Shown: one piece after another, positions 1 through 11,599 of the stretch
Layout: each line of letters starts with the position of its first letter
How positions within the stretch are numbered: position 1 is the first letter of the stretch
Assembly: GCF_000143415.4 (NCBI RefSeq)
Contig: NW_003314387.1
Location: 155,662-219,661 of the forward strand
Length of the DNA stretch: 64,000 nucleotides
From: Selaginella moellendorffii
Lineage: Eukaryota > Streptophyta > Lycopodiopsida > Selaginellales > Selaginellaceae
Direction: 5' to 3'
The notes under the pieces: generated by a model
The model's database searches: none
What the model saw: the letters and a program-made list of their open reading frames with translations, nothing else
What the model was told of the DNA's origin: nothing
Made by a program: the position numbers and the translations under genes

Positions 1-803
1 TGCATCACCTCACCGCGAGCCTAGGTTTGCAAGCCTGATATGAAGGCATGGAACGCATCCATATCACCCATATCCATGACCAATATCCTCTTTGCCATTA
101 ATCCATTCACATACTCTTGAATGGTTCCGATCTGCTTCAGCCTACTCAACTCATCCCTTAGATGCAGAGTAGCATTTGGAGGAACGTATGTCGTGCGGAT
201 CCTCGCCTTCATCATTTCCCAAGTGGCCACCAGTCCTTCGTTGGCCTCTGTCGTTCTCCACCAACACTTGGCATTATTTGCCAAGTATGGTTTTGCACAT
301 GGGACCTTCTCCGAGCTCGGTAATTGCAATTCTCAAAAGTAGTCCTCCATATCATAAAACCAATCCTCCACTGCCTTATAGTTGTTCACTCCCTTGAAGA
401 CCAAAGGGGGCTTTGGTTTGTACTTGGGAACTGCCTGAGGGATTGATTCCACTTCGGTTTGTTTGACCTTGTTTGGTTTTGCCTCAGTCCCTACCGAAAG
501 ATCCACACCTTCTACGCTACCAGCATCTGTAGTCTTTTGCTTTTTCTTCCACTTCTCGTCACGCTTTAGCTTGCATACGAGAGTTTTCAGCAGGGCACTG
601 GTCTGTGCCAATTATCCTTCTAAAACATCCAATCAAGCCTTGGATGACCAAACCTTGCCACCAGACTCCTGTTTGGAAGTTTCCTCACTGAAGTCCTCCT
701 CATACAAGGATTCCTCATCCATAGCCTCTTGTTTGACTGGAGGCTCCAGCTCTGGAGCAGATTTTGTCTCTACCTTGGTTCGTTTCCGCCCTACCTTTAC
801 CAT
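1..803 (-). pseudogene. Ty3/gypsy-type gag remnant of the LTR-A element
   Basis: Read on the minus strand from an ATG at 803-801, this is a retrotransposon capsid (gag) gene. The first ~70 codons are acidic and low in complexity. The part at about 330-20 has the Retrotrans_gag pattern: WYD-like and CWW tryptophans, an ATWEMM helix, a DELSRL segment, and a TIQEYV helix followed by FISGLQ. The frame is broken by stop codons near 625-640, one in-frame TGA just after EDYF (about 333), and a stop after GLQT at about 21, where the family usually has Trp. The frame is otherwise conserved, so decay is moderate. It lies directly downstream of a primer binding site and an LTR, the expected order for the 5' end of an element. 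The rest of the element lies beyond the left edge of the window. Confidence 0.8.
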
Positions 804-845
804 CTCCCAGCAATCCGCTTCTATCCTTCGCTAGAACTAAGGAAA

Positions 846-860
846 AGGCTCTGATACCAA
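846..860 (-). other. Primer binding site (initiator tRNA-Met type)
   Basis: On the minus strand this reads TTGGTATCAGAGCC, the common plant LTR-retrotransposon primer site complementary to the 3' end of initiator tRNA-Met. It starts two bases after the end of the LTR (863) and precedes the gag start. This fixes the element's orientation as minus. Confidence 0.85.
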
Positions 861-862
861 AT

Positions 863-1990
863 TGTAAGCCACAAATTTTTCCTTTCCAATTTGCCAGCTT
901 ACCTCATCTATCCGACCAACACTACCTTAGCTTTTGCTAAGTTCCCTCGCCAAGGTTCCCGCCTATTGTACCAGCTCCTACTTAGTCCTACTTGGTTTTA
1001 GCTACTCACTACACGAGCAATGGAGCATTAGCCATCCATCCATGGATTCCCAAATCTCTCCCAATCCCCCTCCCCGGGTTAGACTAGACTTAAGGTTCGG
1101 CTACACTCCCCGCAGGCACAAGCAGCCAAGCACACCAAGCCTCCAGGTTCCTAACACCCTTTGGTACAACAAAACTTGATCATGGGACCATCTAAATCCC
1201 AAGCCTTGGGTGCAACACTTGCTTCAGGACATCGGGGCGAAACACCATGGCTTAACGGCCTGGTATGGGTACCTCTACACCCCCACTTCCATCCCGAACG
1301 GAAGGCCCAAGCCCCTAGGAAGGGCGAGGACCAATGAGCCACAAGGTACTCAAGTGGGGCACCACTCCACATGAGCCGGGAGCACCGCAATCAGTTTCCC
1401 TTTCGGTTTCCCTTTCAGGAGTGGGAGTTGCTCTTGAGCACTTCCTTGGGTGGCCCCTCTGGCACCACCCGAGTCCATGCTCACTCCCACCCAAGGCCCC
1501 TTGGCCCTAGTCTCAACCTCAAGTTAGTTTGGAAGCACCACTGGAGAGTTCCTTCAAAACTAGTTCCTGGACCTCACTATATTTTGGGAAACCCCCCCCC
1601 CCCCCCCCCCCCCCCCGGGAGATGCACATTTTGGGCTTTCACCCCTTGACCCGTATTAGTACTCGGACTTGGTCTCGGACTCGATCTCGGACCTGACTTT
1701 GGACTCGGTCTCGAACTCAGTCTCGAACTCGACTTCGGACTCGACCTTAGACTCGGTCTTGGACCCAATTCGGATCTTGGACTCTATCTCAAACTCGGTC
1801 TCGAACTCAGTCTTGAATCAGTCTCCAATTTGGCCTTGGACTCGATCCTGGACTCTATCTCAAACTCGGTCTCAGAGTTGGTCTTGGACTTGATCTCCGA
1901 CTCCATCCCATCCGATGAACTCTTTGTCATTTCAGTTATGTTTTCGGGGATCCTTTAGCCTACGACACCTCGGGGAGTTGATTCCTTACA
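863..1990 (-). mobile_element. LTR-A, 5' LTR of a minus-strand element
   Basis: A 1128 bp long terminal repeat with TG...CA ends (TGTAAGCC at 863, CCTTACA ending at 1990). A solo copy of the same LTR lies at 9741-10901. It holds a run of 25 C (1592-1616), the block TTTGGGCTTTCACCCC (about 1630) that also occurs in LTR-B and LTR-C, and an imperfect CGGACT/CTCGGA minisatellite at about 1655-1910. The primer site and gag lie to its left, so this is the 5' LTR of an element transcribed leftwards. It landed inside an LTR-B copy, whose right part resumes at 1991. Confidence 0.85.
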
Positions 1991-3360
1991 CACTTGCATC
2001 ACAGTCCCGTCTCTCCAAGACTGGGCCATCCATCCACAAGTGATCTTTCCAGATCCACTCCTTAGCATCCTTAAGATGCCCATAGACATGGGGAATAACC
2101 TTCCCCAATATCCCTTTGTCAGTTCCTACCAAGTCCCTTTTCTGTCTATAGCCATGTTCGCCAACACTACCACTAGATCAAGGCTAACAAGCCCGGCCAC
2201 TAAGTCCCATTGTCCTCTAGGACTTCCTCACCATGTGACCGTATCCTTAGTCACTATACTAGAGGACTGCTCCTCCTCCTTTCCCCAGTTTAAGATTTCG
2301 GGACAACATTTTGGAACACCGTGGCCCTATGTGGGTACTCTCCCCACCTTCCACCTTTAAGTGCTCTAGCCATGGGCTTAGAGCAAGGTTCTGTTAAACC
2401 ACGCCAAGTATCCAAGTAGGTAGTGCTTCCCACACTTGGACTGGGAGTATCAGCCATTCGATCTCCCAGGGGAACTAGAGCCAGCTCTTGAATACTTCAC
2501 TAAGCTACCCCGCTTGTCGATCTGTATTCACTCTAGCCTTGGACTTCCCAGTGGTTATCCCATCACCCAACATCTAAGTACAGCCTTCCTGGGCCAAATT
2601 GGCCTTTCCTAGCCAAACTGGCTCCATTGGAGTCCTCCCCCTTACTATACTTTTGGAGCTCACCAAACCCCCCAGGGTTTAGGAGATGAACACTTTGGGC
2701 TTTCACCCTCTTAGACTTGAACTCAAACTCAGACTCGGACTCAGACTCGGACTCGGGCTCGGACTCGGGCTCGGGCTTGGTCTCGGTCTCGGTCCTAGCC
2801 TCGGTCTCGGTCTCGGTCCCGATCTTGGTCTCGGTCTCAGTCCCGGTCTCGGTCTCGGTCTCGACTTTGGACTCTATCTCGGGTCCTTCTCGGACTCCAT
2901 CTCGGGTTCTATCTCAGGTCCATCTCAAACTCCATCTCGGATTCCATTTTGGACTCCATCTCAGTCCATCTCGGACTCCATCTCGGGTCCACCATCTCGG
3001 ACTCCATCTCGGACTCCATCTCGGTCCATCTTGGACTCTATCTCGAGTCCATCTCGGACTCCATCTCGGACTCTATCTCAGACTCCATCTCGGACTCCAT
3101 CTCAGACTCCATCTCGGGTCCATCTCGGACTCTTCCATGTGTCATATGTTGGTCCTCTTGTGTCTCTTTTCTATAGCCTCACTTATTGTTGGCTTCATAT
3201 TTGTTCCTCGAGCACTTCATCGGGAGTTCCACTCCCACTCTTGACCTTTCAAGTCGGAGCTTTTAGTCCAAACATGTTATGCTCATTTGGCTTTCGCTTC
3301 AGCCACTACCACGTGGCACCCTTTTGGCTCCACTTTGGGGCTTAGGATTTGTGTCTTACA
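1991..3360 (-). mobile_element. LTR-B copy 1, right part, split by the LTR-A element
   Basis: From 1991 the sequence matches the LTR-B family from the point homologous to about 35725 through to its terminus (TTTGTGTCTTACA, ending 3360). About the first 260 bp of the LTR lie beyond the inserted LTR-A element, outside the window. It contains the TTTGGGCTTTCACCC block (about 2695) and the family minisatellite of CTCGGACTCCAT-type units at about 2716-3130. Translations of these units give long serine/proline/arginine-rich frames that I do not treat as genes. Confidence 0.8.
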
Positions 3361-3950
3361 TACAATTGTTAACTAGCAAATGCATAAATTCTAATAACAC
3401 AAAGTTATAGCCTAAATATTAACACCATTTTCATTGAGACTAATGAAATACAATATTAATCTTCAATGAGCACAACTAATTATCAACTATCTAAATCATG
3501 ATAAATGAAAATATCCAACTTTCTAAATATGCTTATGGAGAAACATCTCATCTCCTTTTAATCTTAATAATCTCCATATTACACTCCTATAATCTTTATT
3601 AGCTATCTAGGAATATAGAGACCACTGTCAAGTAGCCAAAAACACCAAGCCTCTATATTCCTAACATCTTGTGGTCTAGCAAGACTTGTTTATTAGAGCA
3701 TTGGACTCCCATTTGCTCCAATACCAAATATACCACACTTTATCTCTCTCTTTTTAAATTAATTTGAAAAGGGGGAATTATTTGATGAATGAGCCTTTAG
3801 TGGTTATTTTATCCACATATATCCCCCAAGATTCTACAGTGATAATATATTTAAATTTTATCCCATGATCACATATATTACACAACTTTTTACTAAAGTT
3901 GCTTGTGTAATGAGTATCTTTGAGCTAGAGATTGGATCATATACCTCAAT
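3361..3950. other. AT-rich spacer with a short LTR-A-like fragment
   Basis: No gene seen. Positions of about 3640-3730 (CACCAAGCCTCTATATTCC and the next bases) resemble LTR-A around 1133-1190, so part of this stretch is old LTR sequence. The rest is AT-rich and not recognisable. Confidence 0.4.
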
Positions 3951-4145
3951 TTACACTTTACCCAACTTAATAGTTATATTAATCCTAGCTTTATTCAGGT
4001 AGAGACATTCTCTTAAGAAGTGTTTGGACTCCCTACAATTGAAACATACATTATTCCCCATATTATTAATGGAGTTGGTTTTCGTATCAAAGGGTTTTTC
4101 CCTTTTTGTAGTGCACATAAATTTGGAGCCAAACTCTAAGCTCAT
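3951..4145 (-). pseudogene. gag nucleocapsid zinc-knuckle fragment
   Basis: The minus-strand translation contains CFNCRESKHFLREC, a CX2CX4HX4C zinc knuckle typical of retroelement nucleocapsid, preceded by a basic, lysine-rich stretch. Only about 64 codons remain open. It abuts LTR-C sequence that begins near 4200, so it is probably the gag end of an LTR-C-class element. That last link is inference. Confidence 0.65.
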
Positions 4146-4201
4146 TGCACTACAAAACGAGGGTCTAATACACTCTCAATCCTATGAGAATCAGCTCCCT
4201 A

Positions 4202-6732
4202 TATCTAGCATCGAGATGCAAATTGGTGTTAGATAGTGTTTGGCATGATTTCAGCATATTGGTGGCCTAACATGAGGAGAAGGGTACCCTACCCCACCAA
4301 CTAGAGTAGTATAGAACTTGGGCTTAAACCCAAGTTAAATGTAGAACAAAAAATAATATAATTCAACAAAAGTCAAACTAATGTCTTAGATAGTTAGTTA
4401 TACATTTCAACCATTATCCCTACTATATATTTAGAATTCTTCATATCCCCCACCCCGTTCAGGAACACATGCTTTGGGCTTTCACCCCTAGCCACCCTTA
4501 GTATTAAGAGTTAGTCTCTAGGATAAGCATGAAAACTTATTAAATATAGAATGGTGCTAGATTGTGAATCTGAGAGCAGGAATAATGCCATAGGGTTCAG
4601 GACACTCTCTACATTCTATAGATATGCCCTCTTGAACTAGATTTAAAACGGAACCAACATATAGGACATGATAGTATGGGTGGACACAGTAAGCTACCAT
4701 ATAAAGATATTTGAGAGACTAAACTCAATATTGTGGGGGTTTCTGTGAGACACAAAATCCCTAGGCCCTAAAGTGGAGCCGGAAGGATGCCACGTGGTAG
4801 TGACCAAAGCGAAAGCCAAACGAGCGTAACATGTTTGGACTAAAAGCTCCGACTTGAAAGGTCGAGAGCGGGAGTGGAATTCCCAACAAAGGGCTCGAGG
4901 AACAAGCACGAAGCAAGTAATAAGCGAGACTCCAAAAAGGGACCCAAAAGGACCAACACATGACATGTGGAAGTGTCCAAGATGGACCCGAGTTGGAGTT
5001 CAAGATGGAGTCCGAGGTGGAGTCCGAGGTGGAGTTCGAGATGGAGTCCGAGATGGACCGAGACGGAGTCCGAGATGGAGTCCGAGGTGGAGTTCGAGAT
5101 GGAGTCTGAGATGGAGTCTGAAGTGGAGTCCAAGATGGAGTCCGAGATGGACTCAGACAGAGTCCGAGATGGACTCAGACAGAGTCCGAGATGGAGTCCG
5201 AGATGGACTCAGACAGAGTCCGAGATGGAGTCCGAGATGGACCGAGACGGAGTCCGAGATGGAGTCCGAGATGGACTGAGACAAAGTCCGAGATGGAGTC
5301 CGAGATGGACCCAAGATGGAATCCGAGATGGAGTCCGAGAAGGACCCGAGATGGAGTTCGAGGTCGAGACCGAGACCGGGACCGAGACCGGGACCAAGAC
5401 CGAGACCGAGATTGAGACCGAGACTGAGGCGGAGGTCGAGACCGAGCAGAGTCCGAGTCCGAATTCGAGTCTGAGAGGGTGAAAGCCCAAAGCATTCATC
5501 TCCCAGACTCTGGGGGGTTTGGTGAGCTCCAAAAGTATAGTAAGGGGGAGGACTGCAGTGGAGCCAGTTTGGCCAGGAAAGGCCAGTTTGGCCCAGGAAG
5601 GCCAGACCCAGTGTTGGGTGATGAACTGACCACTAGGAAGTCCAAGATTAGAGTGAATACGGACTGACAAGCGGGGTAGCCTGGTGAAGTGTTCAAGAGC
5701 CGGCTCTAGTTCCCCTGGGAGATCGACTGGCCGATGCTCCCAGTCCAAGTGTGGGTGGCACTACCTACTTGGATACCAGGCATGGCTCAACGGAACCTCG
5801 CTCTAAGCCCATGGCTAGAGCACCTAAAGGCAGAAGGTGGGGAGAGTACCCACAGGGCTTGTGTAGGCCCATGGTATTCTGAAATGTTGTCCCGGAGTCC
5901 CAAATGGGGGAAAGGAGGAGGAGCAATCCTCTAGTGTAGTGACTAAGGATACAGTCACATGGTGAGGAAGTCCCAGAGGACTATGGGACTTAGTAGTCGG
6001 GCCTGTGGGCCTTGATCTAGTGGCAGTGTCGGCGAACATGGCCATGGACAGAAAAGGGATTTGGTAGGAACTGACAAAGGGATATTGAGGAAGGCTATTC
6101 CCCATGTTTGTAGACATCCTAAGGATGCTAAGGAGTGGATCTAGGTTGACCACTCGTGGACGGATGGCTCAGTCTTGGAGAGATGGGATTGTGATGTAAG
6201 TGGTATTGGACCACAAGTGCGGCAAAGGTAAATGGGCATGGCCTTAGCGTAACGGGCCGATATGTCAATGGTACCTTTGGGTGTTGGTCTTGGGACTGGA
6301 CACGTGGAGCACTTGGACCAAGTGCAAGGGATGAGTGACATGGATGCCATTCTCGGGACTAGCAAGTCCCAAGTCCCGAATTGGACTTAAGGAGGTTGTG
6401 AATGAGACTCCTCCAAGTGGTCAGAGGTGTGGTTAAGTGACTAAAGTAGAATGGAAAAATTAGTCGCTTACAGTTCCCAACACAGGTAAATGCAAGTCAA
6501 CAAATGAGTTTCTCTAACTAGGTCAAGTATACTTCACTAATAATATTTAGGAATTCCATCCTTATGCTTATCAAGTCAAGTGCACACGTGATGACCAATT
6601 TTTTAACTAGTTTGGGTGGAGAACATAAAAGGAATTAGCAATATTAATCTCCTATCGTCATGGCAATAAAGAAAGAGTGTTTGTAAGGATTGGCCAACAA
6701 GTATTTTTTGATACCCGAAGTCATATTTGCGA
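4202..6732 (-). mobile_element. Truncated LTR-C copy, split by a solo LTR-B
   Basis: Sequence at 4202-4743 and 6473-6732 is one LTR-C copy. Landmarks also seen in the copies at 23045 and 35348 are CTTTGGGCTTTCACCCC (4471), GTTAGTCTCTAGGATAAGC, the GGAACCAACATATAGGAC segment, and the terminus ATTTGCGACA (ending 6732). The left end is missing. The solo LTR-B at 4744-6472 interrupts it. Orientation is assigned by analogy with the shared TTTGGGCTTTCACCC block and is an inference. Confidence 0.7.
4744..6472 (+). mobile_element. Solo LTR-B (copy 2)
   Basis: A 1729 bp LTR, TGTGAGACACAAAATCCC at 4744 to TCGCTTACA ending at 6472. Flanking 5-mers are GTTTC (4739-4743) and GTTCC (6473-6477), a target duplication with one mismatch. 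The rejoined flank matches an uninterrupted LTR-C copy near 7795. It contains a large GAGTCCGAGATG-type minisatellite (about 4978-5470) and the shared block in inverse orientation (GGGTGAAAGCCCAAAG, about 5476). No internal element sequence is present, hence solo. Confidence 0.88.
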
Positions 6733-7131
6733 CACTCTCTAAAGATGTTAAAACTTAAACACCCTCCAACCGTCACCAACAAGGAAATGATTAATAGAGT
6801 TAGCCACCCTTGCTACTTTGAGTACCACTTGGCTTACAAGGAATGATACATCCATGCCCACAGGAACATACGGAGAGAGTTACAGGTCCAACTCTCCTGA
6901 ACAAGAAATCAAACCTATTATGAAGATTTAAACAACTATTATAAAGTGGTAGATGAAATTGTTTATATGACCACCCCCCTTTGCAAAAATGAGTTAACAA
7001 GAGAGAGGTAGGGACTTGTGATTAGTCTATAATAGTTATCCCCGCACTAATGTGCTAAAGTTAACCTGCCAAAGCTAACCCAAGAACTTAATAAATAAGA
7101 GAAATGAAACTTTTGATTTAATAAAAATATA
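6733..7131. other. Unassigned spacer between LTR-C and pol remnant
   Basis: No coding or repeat feature recognised. It is probably eroded retroelement interior, judged only from its position between an LTR end and a pol remnant. Confidence 0.3.
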
Positions 7132-9480
7132 TTACTTTATTGATTTGCAAGATTTATTACAAGATTTATTGAAGTGATTCTTTATTACAATTCTCATACT
7201 CCATGACAAGCTCATGGGCATGCATAAGGTTGCTAAGAGGCTCCCACATTGATTCACAAAATGTTTCCATTTAATTAAATATTCTTTAGTATGACCACTA
7301 CATTTTTGGCTACATGATAAAATGCTTTCAACTTTGTATTCAAGTTCACCATCCATAACTTTTGATGGTGAATGAACCTCCCTTGATTTGCAATATCCAT
7401 AGTGTAAGATGTTAATAAATTAGAATGAATTATATTATGAACATTGGACATTTCTGCAAAAAGATCCAACCGATAGGACACATTACTAATTTGTTTCAAC
7501 ACCCGATAATGATAATAGCTTCCAAGACAAAGATCCTTTAATATTCAAGTTTCGGGAAGATAGCCATACTTGATCTCCCACTTGATAGAATACATCCTGA
7601 TAATGCTGATCCTTATCACATCAATACCTATCATGAGCTTTACCCATCGCCTCAGTAGCTTTAGACCAATTGTGGTGTAGTTGCTCTGCATAAATCTCAA
7701 CATAATGGAACCAACATATAAGACATGATAGTGAGGGTGTTTAGTGGACGCAGTAAGTTACTATGTAATGATATTGAGGGACTAAACTCAACATTATGGG
7801 GTTCCTAACACTAGCAAGTGTAAGTCAACGAATGAGTTTCTCTAACCAGGTCAAGTATGCTTAACTAATAGCATTTAAGAATTCCATCCTTATGCTCATT
7901 TGATCAAGTGCATATATGATGATCAATTTCTCAATTAGCTTAGGTGGAGACCATAAAGGGAATCAATAGTACCGACCTTCTATCATTGTGGTAGTAAGGA
8001 GAGAGTGTCTGTAAATAATTCTCAATATGAGCATTTATATGTTCAATCTACCCATTAGTTTGAGGATGATAAGTTGTACTAAACTTCAACTTAGTTCCGA
8101 ATAACTAAAATAGTGTACCCTAAAACTTCTTTGTAAATCTTAAATCCCTATCCGAGATCATCTCTTTGGGAAAACCATGAATCTAGACTATTTCATGGAA
8201 AAAGAGCTTTGTTTCTTATTTCACATTTACTATTTCCATAGTTAGAATGAAGTGTACAATTTTTGACAACCAATCCACAACCACCATCAAAGTATCATAA
8301 CCCTTAGACTTCGGCAAGCAAGTAACAAAGTCAAGTGTCACACTCTAAAATAGCTATGCCAATGCTAAAATGCATTGTAACTTCCTAACGTGCTTCTTAG
8401 TTCTTCGCTTACATTGCTAGCATATAGAACAAGAATAGACATAATCTGCTACATCACCTTCCATACCAAACTAGAAAAATCCCTTTTTCAATGAAGCAAG
8501 AGTCTTTTTGTTTACCACCATATCCCACTACTAGATCATGATGTTCCTGCAGAAATAGCTATCGTAGATCCTTAGAGGGAAGATATAATCTTTCTTACTT
8601 ATAGAAAATAAGTCTATCCCGAACTAAGAAGTGAAGCTTTGCATTGGCACAACTAGCAACTTTTGCCACTTCACTACTAAGGTTCTATTTCGACAACTCC
8701 ACACAGTGCAACATTTCCTTCGCCAATGAATCACTTCTATATGAAGCTCAACATCCTCCAATTAATTTGAACTGATTGCCGATATTGCCCAGAATTGAGC
8801 ATGATGACTCAACACATTTGGAACAATATTGTCTTTACTAGGTTTATAGATGATTTCAATATCAAATTTAGTGAGCTTCTCTTGCCAATGAGCCTACTTC
8901 AATATAAGCTTTAGTTGCATAGCAAAGTAGCTCAGTGTGTTACTATTTGTATAAACCTTGGTATGTCCATCCAAATAGTGTCTCTAGTGTTCCAACACCG
9001 AAACTATAGCAAACATCTCTTTCTCGTATGTTTGCCATCTTTGTTGGATTTCATCCAATTTTCTAGAATAAAATGCAATAGGTAAACCACATCACCTTAG
9101 TGTAACACCAACTGCATTGTCACAATCTTGTTGCAACACGGCACCTATAGCATAGCTAGATGCATCACAATGCACATCTAAGGGTTTATCAAGATTTAGG
9201 ATCTTGAGAATAGGAACTATAATCAAGATCTCCCTCAACTATATAAAAGCATACTGACAAGTTGGTGTCCAATGAAATGGTATACTACCCTTCGTTAAGT
9301 TAGTCAATGGAAGAGAAATACTTGCAAAATTGTGAACAAACTTATGATAGTATCCTGCCAAACCGAGAAAAGAACAAACATCTGATATAGTAGTCGAAAC
9401 TTCCTAAGACTTCACCGCTTCAACTTTCTTTAAATCCACCTCAATTATGCCACCACCAACTATATGTCTAAGAAAGTTTA
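7132..9480 (-). pseudogene. Chromodomain Ty3/gypsy pol remnant (RNase H, integrase, chromodomain)
   Basis: Minus-strand translation, read from 9480 leftwards, shows in order: FLGLAGYYHKFV (RT connection, ~9360); KPLDVHCDASSYAIGAVLQQ (RNase H start, ~9190); IAFYSRKLDEIQ and YEKEMFAIVSVLEH; VVVDWLSKIVHF, ISDRDLRF and TTYHPQTNG (integrase core with its second Asp, ~8300-8060); then, after an inserted LTR-C piece (about 7698-8026), YRLDLFAEMSNVHN (integrase C-terminus, ~7450); and EYKVESIL...EYLIKWKHF, a chromodomain (7356-7250). Many stops and frameshifts. The domain order and chromodomain place it in the chromovirus branch of Ty3/gypsy. Confidence 0.85.
7698..8026 (-). mobile_element. LTR-C fragment inside the pol remnant
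   Basis: About 330 bp matching the middle and right part of LTR-C (AATGGAACCAACATATAAGA, GGTTCCTAACACTAGCAAG, CAGTAAGGAGAGAGTGTCTG). It sits within the integrase coding sequence, just after the region encoding YLQTLS. The ends are ragged and no target duplication was found. Confidence 0.6.
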
Positions 9481-9740
9481 TATACAATTGTCCTTTGGGC
9501 TTTCACCCCTAACCACCCTTACTACCAGGAGTTAGTCTCTAAGACAAGCATGAAAACTCAGTAAATATGGAATGGTGTTAGATTGCGAATCTAGGAGCAA
9601 GAACAACACCTTCAAGACATTCTCTACATTTTATAGATATGCCTTTTGAGTAAATCTAGATCTTTACCATAAATAGCATTTGAATCTAGAACGGAACCAA
9701 CATATAAGACATAATAGCGAGGGTGTCTAGTGGATATGGT

Positions 9741-10901
9741 TGTAAGCCACAAATTTTTCCTTTCCGATTTGCTAGCTTACTTTGTATATCCAGCCACCAG
9801 AGCTTTAACCTTAGTTAAGCTCCCTTGCCAAAGTTCCCATCTATTATACTACTTGGTCCTACTTGGTCTCAACAACTCACTACACAAGCAACGGAGCATT
9901 AGTTATCCATCCATAGAGTCCTAAATTCTCTCCTAATCCCCCTCCTTAGATTAGACTGGACTTAAGGTTTGGCTACACTTTCTGCAAGCACAAGCAGCCA
10001 AACACACCAAGCCGCTAGATTTCTAACATCCCTTGGTACAATAAAACTTGATCATAGGACCCTTTAAATCCTAAGTTGTGGGTGCAACACTTGCTTTAGG
10101 ACACTGGGGGGAAACACTGTGGCTTAACAGCAGTACTTCTATTCCCCCACTTCCATCCCAAAGGGAATGCCCGAGGACCAATGAGCTACAAGGTACTCAA
10201 GTGGGGCACCACTCCACATGAGCTAAGAGCATTGTAGTTTGTTTCCCTTCTGAGAGTGGGAGTTACTCTTGAGCACTTCCTTGGGTGGCCCCTTCAGCAC
10301 CACCTAAGTCCATGCTCACTCCCACCAAAGGCCTCTAAGCCCCAATCTCAACCTCAAGTCAGTTCGGAAGCACCACTGGAGAGTTCCTTCAAAACTAGTT
10401 CCTAGACCTCATTATCTCTATTATACTTTTGGAACCCCTAAAGCCCCCCCCTCTTGGGAGACACACACTCTGGGCTTTCACCCCATGACTTGTATTTATA
10501 ATCGGACTCAGTTTCGGACTCGATCTTGGACTCGATCTCAGACTCGACCTCAAACTCGGACTTGATCTTGGACCTGACTTCGGACTCTATCTCAGACTCG
10601 ATCTTGGACTCAGTCTTGGACTTGATCTTGGAGTCAATCTCGAAGTCAGTCTTGAACTTGGTCTCGGACTTGGTCTCAATCTTAGTCTCAAAGTCAATCT
10701 CGAACTAGTCTCGGACTCGGTCTCAAACTCAGTCTCAGAGTCAGTCTTGGACTTGATCTTAGACTCGGTCTCGAACTATGTCTCAGATTCGATATTGAAC
10801 TCGATCGTGGACTCGGTCTTATCCGATGAACTCTTTATCATTTTGGTTATGCTTTCAAGGATCCTTCAGCCTACAACAGCTCAGGGAGTTGGTTCCTTAC
10901 A
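9741..10901 (-). mobile_element. Solo LTR-A
   Basis: A 1161 bp LTR, TGTAAGCC at 9741 to CCTTACA ending at 10901, collinear with the LTR at 863-1990. Flanking 5-mers ATGGT (9736-9740) and ACGGT (10902-10906) differ at one base, consistent with an ageing target duplication. It has only a short C run (about 10445) where the other copy has 25 C. The minisatellite at about 10500-10825 is more diverged than in LTR-B. Confidence 0.87.
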
Positions 10902-11004
10902 ACGGTAAGCTACCATATAACAATATTGAGGGACTAAACTCAATACCATAGGGGTTCCCAACACTAATAAGTGCAAGTCAACGAATGAATTTCTTTAACT
11001 AGGT

Positions 11005-11599
11005 TGTAAGCTCATGAGTTTGGACTTCTCGGGAGGTCACCTAGCCCAGTACTATTCAAACCCAAGGACGTTTAACCCCAAATATCCCAAGACCCTTAAC
11101 CGATTGGAAAAGGGGGTGCACTCTTGTTCATGGGCCCTTTCCCTCTATATTTGAACCCCAATGGATCGTTTCTCGAGTCGTTCCCTTTGGTTGCTTACAA
11201 TCCACCATGCTTCCCTGCAAGTTCACGCCTTCGTGAACGGAAGCTGAGAGCCACAACTCTCCTGAGAGCCCCGCTCTCTTGACACCCTACCCCTCGGGTC
11301 GAGCCCAGCGGGAGCAAACTGGACTAGCCAGATGTCAATCAACATGTGGTGCGATTCCCCTAGCCAACCAACAGAGTCGGACTCGAGACCTCTTTGATAC
11401 CAAATGTAAGCTCATGAGTTTGGATTTCTCGGGATGTCACCCAGCCCAGTACTATTCAAACCCAAGGACGCTTAACCCCAAATATCCCAAGACCCTTAAC
11501 CGATTAAAAAAGGGGGTGCACTCTTGTTCATGGGCCCTTTCCCTTTATATTTGAACCCCAATGGATCGTTTCTCGAGTCGTTCCCTTTGGTTGCTTACA
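11005..11599 (-). mobile_element. TRIM (miniature LTR retrotransposon), complete
   Basis: Two 195 bp direct repeats, 11005-11199 and 11405-11599, begin TGTAAGCTCATGAG and end GGTTGCTTACA. They differ at only a handful of bases and flank a 205 bp interior with no coding capacity. Next to the right repeat, the minus strand reads TTTGGTATCAAAGAGG, a primer-binding-site form of the initiator tRNA-Met type, which sets the orientation. A perfect 5 bp target duplication, TAGGT, lies at 11000-11004 and 11600-11604. Size and layout are those of terminal-repeat retrotransposons in miniature, which need proteins from a partner element. A second copy is at 26397-27392. Confidence 0.92.

Noticed and set aside
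4978-5470. Repeated units with regular spacing that might suggest a CRISPR-like array
   Set aside because: There are no unique spacers. The units are tandem and imperfect, lie in an LTR, and the genome is eukaryotic.
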